From the NCBI RefSeq assembly GCF_002563895.1, contig NZ_PDJB01000001.1, forward strand, positions 3,517,501 through 3,581,500: a stretch of DNA of 64,000 bases, read 5' to 3'. The translations under genes were made by a program, and so were the position numbers. Within the stretch, counting starts at the first letter, position 1; each line of letters opens with the position of its first letter. This document shows positions 16,171 through 25,212 of the stretch, piece by piece. The notes beneath the pieces are model-generated. The model worked only from the letters and a program-made list of their open reading frames with translations. It had not been told where the DNA came from and made no database searches. This stretch comes from Pseudomonas lurida (GTDB lineage Bacteria; Pseudomonadota; Gammaproteobacteria; Pseudomonadales; Pseudomonadaceae).

Positions 16171-17082
16171 TCAGCCGAGCAAGCGGGCGAGTTCTTCGCG
16201 GCAGTAGTCGACGAACAACTGCACCGGCTTGGTCAACGGCGCGCGCCGCAACCAGACCGCCGACAAGCCTGAACCCGTGACCGTTTCTGCCAGCGGCACG
16301 CACACCACTGTCTGGCCGTCATAGGTGTACTCGGTAAACGGCTTGGTCACCAGGATCGAAAACCCGAAGCCCCGGCCCACCATGCCACGCACCATCTCGA
16401 TCGATGGTGAGCTGAACACAATATTCGGCGTCAGCCCGCGCTCTTCGAAGATGCTCACGAAGTAGGTGCGGCTGGGCAGCACGTCGAGCAAAATCATCGG
16501 CTCCAGCACCAGATCCGCCAACGACACCTTGGCCTGCTGCGCGAAGCGGTGATCCGCCGGCAACAGCGCATAAGGCTGCTGCGGCGGCATCAGCGGCGTG
16601 GTTTCGATGGTGCCGCCCAAGTCGTGCTCAAAGAGCATCGCTACGTCGATACTGCCCGCCGTCAGTGCTTGCACCAGCTCCTGCTGCTCGCCATCGCGAA
16701 TCCGGATCTCCACCCCCGGCCAGCGCGCCTTGAAGCCGGCGATCAAGCGCGGCAGGTACAGCGGCGCCACCGTTTCAAAGCAGCCGATATCGATCTGCCC
16801 CGCCACCACGTCATTGTCCGCCAGAGCGTTTTGCTCGAACTCATGGGCCACCCGCAACAGCTCCAGCGCCTTGCGATAGAAACGCGCGCCGCTGGGAGTG
16901 AGCGACACCCCCTGGGCGTGATGACGAATAAACAGCTGCACACCAAAGCTGTCTTCCAGTTGCTTGATTGCCGTGGACACCGACGGTTGTGCGATATACA
17001 GCTTGCGCGAGGCCTCGGCGACGCTGCCGCATTCGGCCGTGGTAACGAAATATCTGAGTTGGCGCAGATTATAGGCAGCCAT
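16171..17082 (-). CDS. LysR-family regulator next to NCS1 permease
   Basis: The 303-residue LysR protein has the N-terminal helix-turn-helix LRQLRYFVTTAECGSVAEASRKLYIAQPSVSTAIKQLE and a substrate-binding domain (IDIGCFETVAPLYLPRL). It is divergent from the nucleobase permease 218 bp away, and an inverted repeat GCTATA-N12-TATAGC lies between. It is therefore the probable regulator of the permease in response to a nucleobase-like compound (inference). Confidence 0.93.
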   Translation of the reverse strand: MAAYNLRQLRYFVTTAECGSVAEASRKLYIAQPSVSTAIKQLEDSFGVQLFIRHHAQGVSLTPSGARFYRKALELLRVAHEFEQNALADNDVVAGQIDIGCFETVAPLYLPRLIAGFKARWPGVEIRIRDGEQQELVQALTAGSIDVAMLFEHDLGGTIETTPLMPPQQPYALLPADHRFAQQAKVSLADLVLEPMILLDVLPSRTYFVSIFEERGLTPNIVFSSPSIEMVRGMVGRGFGFSILVTKPFTEYTYDGQTVVCVPLAETVTGSGLSAVWLRRAPLTKPVQLFVDYCREELARLLG

Positions 17083-17156
17083 CGGGGCCTCCAGAAACGT
17101 GGGACTTCGCCCGCAAGACAGGTGTAGGCAACATACCGGAGCGCGCCGGAGCGCGA

Positions 17157-17180
17157 GCTATATTTTTTAAGGTCTATAGC
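17157..17180. promoter_or_regulatory. inverted repeat, candidate LysR operator
   Basis: GCTATA at 17157-17162 and TATAGC at 17175-17180 form a spaced dyad 75 bases upstream of the LysR start and 121 upstream of the permease start, a usual LysR arrangement. Confidence 0.5.
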
Positions 17181-17238
17181 AACAAACTTACTAATTTACC
17201 TCCCCGCGCCCATTGCAGATGATCACTCCAACAACAAA

Positions 17239-17279
17239 GCGCCGCGCAGGTGGCGCACAGCGAAGTACGTCAACGTACT
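17239..17279. promoter_or_regulatory. two small stem-loops in the permease leader
   Basis: GCGCC (17239-17243) pairs with GGCGC (17252-17256). AGTACGT (17264-17270) is perfectly mirrored by ACGTACT (17273-17279) with only CA between. They lie 22-62 bases before the permease ATG. The second is better read as a protein-binding palindrome than an RNA hairpin because of its 2-base loop. Confidence 0.35.
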
Positions 17280-17300
17280 CACCTTGCCTTGGAGCTCGTC

Positions 17301-18716
17301 ATGGTTACCACTGCAACATCCTCCGCCCCGCTTATCGAAAAACACACGATTGGATACGTGCCCCCGGAAGATCGCCATGGAAAGGTAAGGGACCTGTTCA
17401 CCCTGTGGTTCGGCGGCAATATCGCGCCGTTGCCGATCGTCACCGGTGCACTGGGTGTGCAACTGTTTCACCTCAACCTGGTGTGGGGCATTGTCGCCAT
17501 CCTCGTTGGCCATTTGGTCGGCGGTGTGTTGATGGCGCTGCACTCGGCCCAGGGTCCGCAAATGGGCATCCCGCAAATGATCCAGAGCCGCGCCCAGTTC
17601 GGCTCCCTCGGCGCCCTGCTGGTGGTGGTGATTGCGGGTGTCATGTACGTGGGTTTCTTTGCGTCCAACATCGTGCTGGCGGGTAAATCCTTGCACGGTG
17701 TGGTCGACGCCGTGCCCGTACCGGTGGGCATTGTGATCGGTGCCATCGGCTCCGGAATCATCGGCATCATCGGCTACCGCTTCATCCACGTGCTCAACCG
17801 CATCGGCACCTGGGTGCTGGGCGCCGGGATCGTGCTGGGGTTTGGCTATATCTTTACCCACGTGCAGACCACGGACTTCCTGACTCGCGGTGAATTCAAC
17901 ATCTCCGGTTGGCTGGCGACGGTGTCCCTGGCGGCGCTGTGGCAAATCGCATTCGCGCCCTACGTCTCCGACTACTCGCGCTACCTGCCGGCCGACGTGC
18001 CGGTAGCGTCCACCTTCTGGACCACCTACCTCGGCTCGGCCCTGGGCTCGAGCCTGTCGTTCATCTTCGGCGCCGTCGCCGTCCTCGCCACGCCGATCGG
18101 CATGGACACCATGGACACGGTCAAACTCGCCACCGGCGCCATCGGCCCGTTGATGCTGGTGCTGTTCCTGCTCAGCGTGATCAGCCACAACGCCCTCAAC
18201 CTGTACGGCGCAGTGCTGTCGATCATCACCCTGATACAGACCTTCGCGTACCGCTGGATTCCAACGGCCAAAAGCCGTGCAGTGATTTCGATCCTGGTAT
18301 TGGCGGCCTGTGCGATTGCAGCCGTGTTCGCCTCGAAAGACTTCATCGGCCACTTCGTCGACATGGTGCTGGTGCTGCTGGTGGTCCTGGTGCCGTGGAC
18401 AGCGATCAACCTGATCGACTTCTATGCAATCCATAAGGGCAAGTACGACATTGCGTCAATCTTCCGCGTGGATGGCGGGATTTACGGGCGGTATAACCCG
18501 CAGGCGCTGCTGGCGTATGCGGTGGGCATCGTGGTGCAGATTCCGTTCATGAATACACCGCTGTATGTGGGCCCGATCTCGGAGCACATCAACGGGGCGG
18601 ATTTGTCCTGGGTGGTGGGGTTGGTGGTGACGTCGCCGTTGTACTTCTGGCTGGCGAGTCGGGACAGTGCGTATAAGCGCCGGATGGAGGGTGGGAAGTG
18701 GGTGGCTGGCGTGTGA
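17301..18716 (+). CDS. NCS1-family nucleobase (cytosine/purine) permease
   Basis: The 471-residue protein has about 12 hydrophobic helices and the NCS1 pattern: FTLWFGGNIAPLPIVTGALG in the first helix, QSRAQFGSLGAL in the third, and FAPYVSDYSRYLP, characteristic of CodB-like members. It imports cytosine, a purine or a related compound by cation symport. ATG 17301 has GGAG 8 bases upstream; the 17 codons before it are not family-like. A strong terminator follows at 18752. Confidence 0.9.
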   Translation: MVTTATSSAPLIEKHTIGYVPPEDRHGKVRDLFTLWFGGNIAPLPIVTGALGVQLFHLNLVWGIVAILVGHLVGGVLMALHSAQGPQMGIPQMIQSRAQFGSLGALLVVVIAGVMYVGFFASNIVLAGKSLHGVVDAVPVPVGIVIGAIGSGIIGIIGYRFIHVLNRIGTWVLGAGIVLGFGYIFTHVQTTDFLTRGEFNISGWLATVSLAALWQIAFAPYVSDYSRYLPADVPVASTFWTTYLGSALGSSLSFIFGAVAVLATPIGMDTMDTVKLATGAIGPLMLVLFLLSVISHNALNLYGAVLSIITLIQTFAYRWIPTAKSRAVISILVLAACAIAAVFASKDFIGHFVDMVLVLLVVLVPWTAINLIDFYAIHKGKYDIASIFRVDGGIYGRYNPQALLAYAVGIVVQIPFMNTPLYVGPISEHINGADLSWVVGLVVTSPLYFWLASRDSAYKRRMEGGKWVAGV

Positions 18717-18751
18717 TCCGCCTGCCAAGGTCTGAGCTGCCTTGAGTGGCA

Positions 18752-18777
18752 AGAAAACCCGCCTAGGCGGGTTTTCT
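18752..18777. terminator. bidirectional Rho-independent terminator
   Basis: AGAAAACCCGCC and GGCGGGTTTTCT form a stem around TA, with A-tract and T-tract flanks, 35 bases after the permease stop. It can end transcription from either side. Confidence 0.92.
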
Positions 18778-18910
18778 GGTTTTTGAATGATCAGCCACAC
18801 GCCCCCTGGTTGTGGGAGGATGGGTTGTTGTGGCGAGCGGGGATTAGTGGTGCTCGTCGTAGAGGTTTGTCTATGATGTGGCCTTTCGCTAAACGCCCCA
18901 GGAAACGCCC

Positions 18911-19402
18911 ATGCCCGCCCTCACCTTGCGCAACGCCATCCCCGCCGACGCCGCGCGTTGCTTTGACATCGAGATCACTGCCTACGAAGGCGACGAAGCC
19001 GCAACGCTTGAGAAGATTGCCACGCGCATTGCACAGTACCCCCAAGGCTTCTTGATCCTGGAAGCCGAAGGCGAAGTGGTGGGTTTTATCAACTGCGGTT
19101 GCGCCCATGAGGTGGTGATGTCGGACGAGGCGTTCAAGGAGTTGGTGGGTCACTCGGCCGAGGCGCCGAATGTGGTGATCATGTCGGTGGTGGTCGACCC
19201 GCTGCATCAGGGCAAGGGCTACTCCACGTTGCTGATGAACGAATTCGTGCAGCGCATACGCGCGATGGGCAAGCACACGATTCACTTGATGTGCAAACAA
19301 CGGCACGTGCCATTGTACGAACGCATGGGCTATGACTATGTGCGACCTTCGCCATCGGACCACGGTGGCATGGCGTGGCATGAGATGGTGATGGCACTCT
19401 GA
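18911..19402 (+). CDS. GNAT-family N-acetyltransferase, amine-type
   Basis: A 163-residue GNAT: MPALTLRNAIPADAARCFDIE, VVIMSVVVDPLHQGKGYSTLLM with the HQGKGY acetyl-CoA loop, and RHVPLYERMGYDYV as motif B. The layout is like arylalkylamine N-acetyltransferases, with ITAYEGDEA near the N-terminus. Substrate unproven. It is followed 2 bases later by another GNAT, so the two are co-transcribed. Confidence 0.87.
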   Translation: MPALTLRNAIPADAARCFDIEITAYEGDEAATLEKIATRIAQYPQGFLILEAEGEVVGFINCGCAHEVVMSDEAFKELVGHSAEAPNVVIMSVVVDPLHQGKGYSTLLMNEFVQRIRAMGKHTIHLMCKQRHVPLYERMGYDYVRPSPSDHGGMAWHEMVMAL

Positions 19403-19404
19403 AG

Positions 19405-19830
19405 ATGAACACGCCACCCATTGAAATCAGCGACCAGCCCAACGCCGAGGCCGAGCGTATTCTTGGCAGCGGGTTGGCCGCGTTCAACGAAAGCATCACC
19501 GGCTACAACGATCGCCGGCCGCTGACAGTACTGATCAAAGACCCTGATACGCATCAGATTGTCGGCGGCATCACCGGTAAAACCACGCTGGGCATGGCTT
19601 TCCTCGACCTCTTCCACCTGCCCGAACACCTGCGTGGTTCTGGCTTGGGCAGTCGCCTGTTGCAAGCGTTCGAAGACGAGGCTCGCCGCCGAGGGTGCCG
19701 CAGCGCGGTGCTGTATACCCTCAGCTTCCAGGCGCCAGGATTCTATGAAAAGCACGGCTGGATAAAATTCGGGGAATTGCCCTGTGAGCCAGAAGGCAGC
19801 AGCCGGGTGTTTCTGTCTAAACCGCTGTGA
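19405..19830 (+). CDS. GNAT-family N-acetyltransferase
   Basis: A 141-residue GNAT with IEISDQPNAEAERIL, a LFHLPEHLRGSGLGSRLL acetyl-CoA motif and FYEKHGWIKFGEL. It is short and lacks the usual long substrate insertion. The stop overlaps a convergent GNAT remnant by 14 bases. Confidence 0.85.
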   Translation: MNTPPIEISDQPNAEAERILGSGLAAFNESITGYNDRRPLTVLIKDPDTHQIVGGITGKTTLGMAFLDLFHLPEHLRGSGLGSRLLQAFEDEARRRGCRSAVLYTLSFQAPGFYEKHGWIKFGELPCEPEGSSRVFLSKPL

Positions 19831-20089
19831 ACGCCAGCGCTGTGCCGAACAAGCGGTTCTCATGGGTGTCGCCCTGGAAGCTGTACCTCGGCGAACCGAG
19901 CAACGCGTACCCACGCCTGGGGTAACACCCCAGCGCTCGCTCATTGCCCACCCATGCCGTCGCCCACAGCAACCAAGCGCCACCGAGTACCGCAGGTTGT
20001 TCCGCCATTTGTAGCAGTTGATAGCCGATACCCTGGCCGGTGAAGCGCTCCTGGATCGACAGGCGCTGCAACTCGGCGCCCCTCCACAC
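19817..20089 (-). pseudogene. C-terminal fragment of a GNAT acetyltransferase
   Basis: The frame encodes only the second half of a GNAT: LQRLSIQERFTGQGIGYQLLQ (acetyl-CoA loop FTGQGIG), ATAWVGNERALGCYPRRGYALLGSPRY. The first 60-70 residues are missing. Upstream the frame meets a TAG within about 15 codons, and the expected N-terminal RxATxAD pattern is absent. The only start is a GTG inside the domain. It looks like a decayed gene cut by the FecI promoter region. Confidence 0.65.
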
Positions 20090-20145
20090 GGTGCCCTGCT
20101 CAGCTATCAGCCGAGATGATCTCTACGACCACCACAGCCCCGATA

Positions 20146-20164
20146 GCAAACCAATATCATTTGC
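20146..20164. promoter_or_regulatory. candidate Fur box upstream of the FecI-like sigma factor
   Basis: A 19-base element with outer arms GCAAA and TTTGC and an inner ATCATT resembles half of the Fur consensus, which contains GATAAT and ATCATTATC. It is 72-90 bases ahead of the GTG start of an iron-type sigma factor, where a Fur site is expected. Confidence 0.45.
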
Positions 20165-20235
20165 GCGCAGCCCGACGCTTTGCTTTAATCGCGACCAATT
20201 CTTATTTACACGCTTTTTTTGGCTGGACGGGCAGT

Positions 20236-20748
20236 GTGTCGACCTCTTTTACTCACCTCTACGGCACTCATCACAGTTGGCTGCTCGGCCTGCTACGCCG
20301 GCGCTTGAGCGATCGTTGGGATGCCGCCGACCTGGCCCACGACACGTTTATCCGCATTCTCAGCCGCCCGCTGGCCGAGACTGACCCCGTCCGCCAGCGC
20401 TCCTACCTGGCCACCATCGCTCGCGGGCTGTGCATTGACCATTGGCGCCGGCGCCAGCTCGAACGCGCCTGGCTGCAAACCCTGGCCGAGCGGCCTCAAG
20501 CGCTGCAACCGTCGCCGGAGCAACGGGCGATCATCGTCGAGACGCTGGTGGAGGTGGATACCATGCTCGCGCGCCTGCCGAAAAAAGTCAGCGAAGCGTT
20601 CCTGCTCGCCCAGTTGCATGGCCTGCCCTACAAGCAGATCGCCGAGCAGCTTGGCGTGGGTGAGCGCATGGTCAAGAAGTACATGGCCCAGGCCCTGTTG
20701 CATTGCGCGATCCTGGAAGCCGAACTCGACGGGCTGCTGGTGCAATGA
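20236..20748 (+). CDS. FecI-type ECF sigma factor
   Basis: The 170-residue product has sigma-70 region 2 (LYGTHHSWLLGLLRRRL, DAADLAHDTFIRIL) and region 4 (LPKKVSEAFLLAQLHGLPYKQIAEQLGVGERMVKKYMAQAL). I chose GTG at 20236 because family members begin STSFxxLYxxHHxWL; the open frame goes further upstream without similarity. FecI-type sigma factors transcribe the linked TonB receptor when the ferric siderophore is bound. The stop overlaps the FecR-like start (ATGA). Confidence 0.9.
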   Translation: MSTSFTHLYGTHHSWLLGLLRRRLSDRWDAADLAHDTFIRILSRPLAETDPVRQRSYLATIARGLCIDHWRRRQLERAWLQTLAERPQALQPSPEQRAIIVETLVEVDTMLARLPKKVSEAFLLAQLHGLPYKQIAEQLGVGERMVKKYMAQALLHCAILEAELDGLLVQ

Positions 20749-21695
20749 ACACCCCCGGCAAGCTCAGTCACGCCAGCCTGGAGCAGGCCGCGCAATGGTA
20801 TGTACGCCTGCAGGACCAGGCCAGCGCAGTGGAGCAACTGCGCTGGCAAGCCTGGGTCGCGCAAAACCCCGAACACCAGGCGGCCTGGCAGTATGTGCAG
20901 CGCGTGAGCCAGCGTTTTGCACCGCTGCAGGAACAGGCACAGTGTGCCAGCCGCGCCTTGCGCAGTTCGCGGCGCCAGACGCTCAAGACCCTGCTGGTGC
21001 TGTGCGGCGGCTCGGCGCTGGCCTGGGGCAGCTGGCGCAATACCGCCCTGCCCCGGCTGGTGGGCGGCTGGAGCGCAGACTATGCAACCACCCGCGGCGA
21101 AACCCGCGATGCGTTGCTGGCCGATGGCAGCCATGTATGGCTGAACACGTTGAGCGCGCTGGATGTCCGTTTTGATGCGACGCAACGGTTGCTGCTGCTG
21201 CGCTTTGGCGAGGTGTTGATCGACACGGCCAAGGACGCCAGCCGGCCGTTCCTGGTCGACACCGAACACGGACGCATGCAAGCGCTGGGCACCCGTTTCA
21301 GCGTGGTGCAAGACGACGATCAGACCCAGCTCAATGTCTTCGAAGGTCGGGTGCAAGTCACCCCCCAAGACCGGCAGGTGCGCATCATCGAAGCCGGCCA
21401 GCAAGTCTCCTTCACCCGCGACGGCTTCAAGCCCACTATGCCCGCCTCCCCGGCGCGCGAGGCCTGGAGCCGAGACGTGCTGCTGGCGGACAACTTGCCA
21501 CTCGGTCAGTTGATCGCCGAACTCAACCGTTATCGCCTGGGCCACCTGGGGTGTGACCCGGCCGTGGCGCAGTTGCCGGTGATGGGTTCGTTCCCGCTCA
21601 AAGACAGCGATCATGCCCTGCACCTGCTGCAGGCGGCACTGCCGATTCGGGTCGACCGGCCGTTGCCGTGGTGGGTATCAGTCGGGCCGCAATAA
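20745..21695 (+). CDS. FecR-type anti-sigma factor / signal transducer
   Basis: The 316-residue product has a cytoplasmic N-terminal part (ASLEQAAQWYVRLQ... WQAWVAQNPEHQAAW, the DUF4880-like start) and a single membrane helix near residues 85-105. The periplasmic FecR domain follows (TTRGETRDALLADGSHVWLNTLSAL, GTRFSVVQD). It passes the receptor signal to the sigma factor. It is coupled to the sigma gene by ATGA and followed 97 bases later by the receptor gene. Confidence 0.92.
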   Translation: MNTPGKLSHASLEQAAQWYVRLQDQASAVEQLRWQAWVAQNPEHQAAWQYVQRVSQRFAPLQEQAQCASRALRSSRRQTLKTLLVLCGGSALAWGSWRNTALPRLVGGWSADYATTRGETRDALLADGSHVWLNTLSALDVRFDATQRLLLLRFGEVLIDTAKDASRPFLVDTEHGRMQALGTRFSVVQDDDQTQLNVFEGRVQVTPQDRQVRIIEAGQQVSFTRDGFKPTMPASPAREAWSRDVLLADNLPLGQLIAELNRYRLGHLGCDPAVAQLPVMGSFPLKDSDHALHLLQAALPIRVDRPLPWWVSVGPQ

Positions 21696-21792
21696 AAACC
21701 TTCAACCGCCAGTTCCCTTTTTCAACCCTCGTTCGGTTAACCCAGCAGACGTTTTCAATTCGCCGATCGATTTGATCCAAAGGGAACCCTCC

Positions 21793-24255
21793 ATGTCGCA
21801 CCCTGCTTGCTTCGCGCTGCGCCCATTGGCGCTGGCCACTTCGCTATTCTGCCTCGGCGCGCCGATGGTGCAGGCCGCCGACTCGCCTTCGACCCAGGAA
21901 GCCGCACGCGCTTATCGCATCGCCGCCGGCTCGCTGGTCAGTGTGTTGAACAGCTTCGCCGAACAGTCGGGCATTTTCGTCGCCGGCCACAACAGCCTCG
22001 CCGCGGGCAAGACCAGCGCCGGCCTGAACGGCAGCTACACCCCAGCGGCCGGCTTGCAGCGCCTGTTGCAGGGCAGCGGCCTGCAAGCCCTGCCCCAAGG
22101 CAACAATGGCTACGTGCTGGAGCTGATCCCGGCCAACACCGGTGCGCTGGAGCTGGGCGCCACCACGATTTCCGGCCAGGACCTGGGCGCCATCACCGAA
22201 GACACCCACGCCTACACCACCGGCTCCATGGCCTCGGCCACCGGCCTGCCGCTGTCGATGCGTGAAACCCCGCAGTCGGTGACGGTGATCACCCGCCAGC
22301 AGATGGACGACCAGGGCACCAACAACATCGCCGACACCCTGCGCCGCGCCCCCGGCGTGAGCGTGCAGAACTACGACAGCGAGCGCTGGGAGTTCTCCAG
22401 CCGTGGCCTGCCGATCACCAACTTCCAGTACGACGGCGTCAATTCCACCTACGACGGTGTGTATGACTACGGCACCACCAGCACCGACATGGCCGTGTAT
22501 GACCACCTGGAAATCATCAAGGGATCGGCCGGCCTGATGAGCGGCTCCGGCGACCCTTCGGCGACCGTCAACCTGATCCGCAAAAAGCCCACGGCGGCAT
22601 TCAAAGCCTCGGTGACCCAGACCTTCGGTTCCTGGGACAACTACCGCACCGAAGGTGATATCTCCGGCCCGCTGACCGAGTCCGGCAATGTGCGCGGACG
22701 TTTTGTCGGCGTGTACCAGGACCGCCAGTCGTACCTGGACCACTACCAGAACACCAAGGACATTGCCTACGGCATCCTTGAAGCCGACCTCACACCCGAT
22801 ACCCTGCTGACCTTCGGCATCGACCAGCAGGACACCCGCTCCCGGGGCGCCAGCTGGACCGGTTTCCCGATGTACTTCAGCGATGGCTCGCGCACGAACT
22901 TCTCGCGCTCGTTCAACCCGGCCGCCGACTGGAGCCGTCGCGACTTCAACAACCAGACAATCTTCGCCTCGGTGCAGCAGACGCTGGCCAATGACTGGTC
23001 GCTCAAGGTCAGCCTCGACCGCAAGCGCAGCCAGCACGACACCCTGCTCGCCTCTGCCAGTGGCGGCAACCCGGACCCGGTCAGTGGCCAGAACATGTAC
23101 ATGTTCATGGGCAAGTACAAGGGCGATCAGGTGCAGAACACCCTGGACGTCAACCTCAGTGGGCCGTTCGGCCTGTTCGGCCGTGAGCACGAATTGATCA
23201 TGGGCTTCATGGCCACTCGCTCGAAACAGGATGTGCCGGTGTACGGCTCGGTCTACCCGCCCGTGGGCGGCAGCATCTTCGACTGGCAAGGCGAATACGC
23301 CAAACCGGACATCCCGCGCAGTGGCCAGAACGATATCGTGCAGCGCCAGACGGGCGCCTACCTGGCCACGCGCCTGAAACCTACCGATGACCTGTCGGTG
23401 ATCCTTGGCACCCGCGTGAGTAATTTCAGCGGCGCCGACACCACCAATTTCTACGACCCAGCCAAGCCCGACAACCGCACCCGCTACCACCAGGGCGGCG
23501 TCGTCACGCCGTATGCCGGGATCGTCTATGACCTCGACGACACCTGGTCGGTGTACACCAGCTACACCCAGATCTACCGCCCGCAAACCAGCAAGGATGC
23601 CGACCGCAAGCTGCTTGACCCCATCGAAGGCGACACCTACGAGGCCGGGATCAAGGCCGCGTTCTACGACGGCCGCCTGAACGCCAGCTTCGCGGCGTTC
23701 CGCATCGAGCAGGACAATGTCGCCGAGTACGTCTCGGGTTTCGAGACCGACTCGGTGTATCGCCCGATTGCCGGTGCGACCACCAAAGGGTTCGAGGCAG
23801 AACTGTCGGGTGAGGTGCTGGACGGTTGGAACATCTCCGCGGGCTACACCTACCAGCACACCCGCGATGCCAATAATGGCTACGTGTACAGCTCGGTGCT
23901 GCAAACCACTACGCCACAACAGGTGGTGCGCCTGTTCAGCACCTATCGCCTGCCCGGCGCACTGGAGAATGTCACCGTGGGCGGCGGCGTGAACTGGCAG
24001 AGCGAGTTCTTCGGCAACGTGTTCCAGCCCAACCCGGGCGACACGGTCAATTTCGGCCAGTACGCACGCATCACCCAAGACAGTTACTACCTGGTGGACC
24101 TGATGGCGCGCTACCGCTTCAACGAACACCTGAGCACCACGCTGAACGTGAAGAACCTGTTCGATAAAAAGTATTACACCGGCCTGGGCAACTTTGGCAC
24201 CGGTTTCTACGGTGAACCCCGCAGCCTGCAACTGGCGACCAAATGGGACTTCTGA
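21793..24255 (+). CDS. TonB-dependent ferric-siderophore receptor with signalling domain
   Basis: The 820-residue outer-membrane receptor has a signal peptide ending VQAAD. A secretin/TonB N-terminal signalling domain follows (YRIAAGSLVSVLNSFAEQSGIFV to about residue 110), then a plug (ETPQSVTVITRQQMDDQ, RAPGVSV, GSAGLMSGSGDPSATVNLIRKKP) and a 22-strand type barrel ending in LQLATKWDF with terminal Phe. The plug resembles hydroxamate/pyoverdine-type receptors. The signalling domain matches the FecI-FecR pair upstream, so it is a trans-envelope self-inducing system. ATG 21793 is used because the longer frame has no signal peptide. Confidence 0.95.
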   Translation: MSHPACFALRPLALATSLFCLGAPMVQAADSPSTQEAARAYRIAAGSLVSVLNSFAEQSGIFVAGHNSLAAGKTSAGLNGSYTPAAGLQRLLQGSGLQALPQGNNGYVLELIPANTGALELGATTISGQDLGAITEDTHAYTTGSMASATGLPLSMRETPQSVTVITRQQMDDQGTNNIADTLRRAPGVSVQNYDSERWEFSSRGLPITNFQYDGVNSTYDGVYDYGTTSTDMAVYDHLEIIKGSAGLMSGSGDPSATVNLIRKKPTAAFKASVTQTFGSWDNYRTEGDISGPLTESGNVRGRFVGVYQDRQSYLDHYQNTKDIAYGILEADLTPDTLLTFGIDQQDTRSRGASWTGFPMYFSDGSRTNFSRSFNPAADWSRRDFNNQTIFASVQQTLANDWSLKVSLDRKRSQHDTLLASASGGNPDPVSGQNMYMFMGKYKGDQVQNTLDVNLSGPFGLFGREHELIMGFMATRSKQDVPVYGSVYPPVGGSIFDWQGEYAKPDIPRSGQNDIVQRQTGAYLATRLKPTDDLSVILGTRVSNFSGADTTNFYDPAKPDNRTRYHQGGVVTPYAGIVYDLDDTWSVYTSYTQIYRPQTSKDADRKLLDPIEGDTYEAGIKAAFYDGRLNASFAAFRIEQDNVAEYVSGFETDSVYRPIAGATTKGFEAELSGEVLDGWNISAGYTYQHTRDANNGYVYSSVLQTTTPQQVVRLFSTYRLPGALENVTVGGGVNWQSEFFGNVFQPNPGDTVNFGQYARITQDSYYLVDLMARYRFNEHLSTTLNVKNLFDKKYYTGLGNFGTGFYGEPRSLQLATKWDF

Positions 24256-24318
24256 GCTGACGGCAGTGGCGGTCTGTGCAATGATCCCTTCACTCGCTCA
24301 AGGGAGGGACCCGCCGCC

Positions 24319-25212
24319 ATGCCGCCGAACAGCCTTGCTCACCTCTCGCGCTTGCCGCGCTTCTGGCGCGACGAGCGCCTGCCTTTCATCGAAGCACGCA
24401 CCATCGCCGATGGCCGCAAGGTGACCTATAGCCGTCATGCGCACGAGCATTTTTCCATCGGCGTGGTCACCACGGGACGCAGCTATTACCACTACGGCGC
24501 CGACACCTTTGAGATCAGCGCCGGCACGGTGGTGTTGATGAACCCCGGCGACGTACACGCCTGCAATCCCATCGCCAATGAGCCGTGGTCCTATCAGATG
24601 GTGTACGTCGACACGCCCTGGCTGACGGACTTGCAGCACCAACTGGGTTTCAGCACGGACATGGGTTACCGGCCATTCAACACGCCCTACACCCGGGACG
24701 CCGTGCTCTACGAGGGCTTGCTGGAGCTGTATCGGATACTGGTGGATGAACAGGCCGAACACTTGCAAAAGCAGAGTGCGCTGGTGAGCTACTTCACTGA
24801 GGTGCAACAGCGCCTCAACCCCTCCGACACGCCGGTCCGCGAGGTCAACCACAAGCTGGAGCGGGCCGCGGACTACATCCGCGAACACTGCACCGACGCG
24901 CTGAAACTGGAAGATATCTGCGTGGCAGCCGAGTTGTCGCCGTCTTACCTGATCCGTGCGTTCAAGCAGTATTACGGGCTGACGCCCCATGCGTTCCTGG
25001 TCAACCAGCGTATCCAGTTTGCCCGCGCGCAATTGCGCCAGGGTGAGTTGATCGCCGATGTTGCGCTGGCCGCGGGCTTTGCCGACCAGGCGCATTTCCA
25101 GCGCACGTTCAAACAGCATTTCGCCGCCACACCGGGGCAATACCGCGAGCAGCTCAAGCCATCAATAAATAACCCACACTGGCCACCAGCAACGCGGCCA
25201 TTGAGCGGTTGA
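24319..25212 (+). CDS. AraC-family regulator
   Basis: The 297-residue product has an N-terminal cupin-like sensor domain (HAHEHFSIGVVTTG, GTVVLMNPGDVHACNP) and a C-terminal AraC domain (ADYIREHCTDALKLEDICVAAELSPSYLIRAFKQYYGLTPHAFL... VALAAGFADQAHFQRTFKQHF). GGGAGGG precedes the ATG. It converges with the LysE-type exporter and overlaps it by 59 bases; AraC regulators paired with LysE exporters are common, so it may control that gene. Confidence 0.93.
   Translation: MPPNSLAHLSRLPRFWRDERLPFIEARTIADGRKVTYSRHAHEHFSIGVVTTGRSYYHYGADTFEISAGTVVLMNPGDVHACNPIANEPWSYQMVYVDTPWLTDLQHQLGFSTDMGYRPFNTPYTRDAVLYEGLLELYRILVDEQAEHLQKQSALVSYFTEVQQRLNPSDTPVREVNHKLERAADYIREHCTDALKLEDICVAAELSPSYLIRAFKQYYGLTPHAFLVNQRIQFARAQLRQGELIADVALAAGFADQAHFQRTFKQHFAATPGQYREQLKPSINNPHWPPATRPLSG

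Noticed and set aside
17223..18434. 403-codon minus-strand frame
   Set aside because: Antisense to the NCS1 permease; composed of His, Gln, Asp and Arg runs typical of a mirrored membrane gene.
21844..24231. 795-codon open frame on the minus strand
   Set aside because: Antisense to the TonB receptor gene; the product is rich in Val, Gly, His and Ala with no domain.
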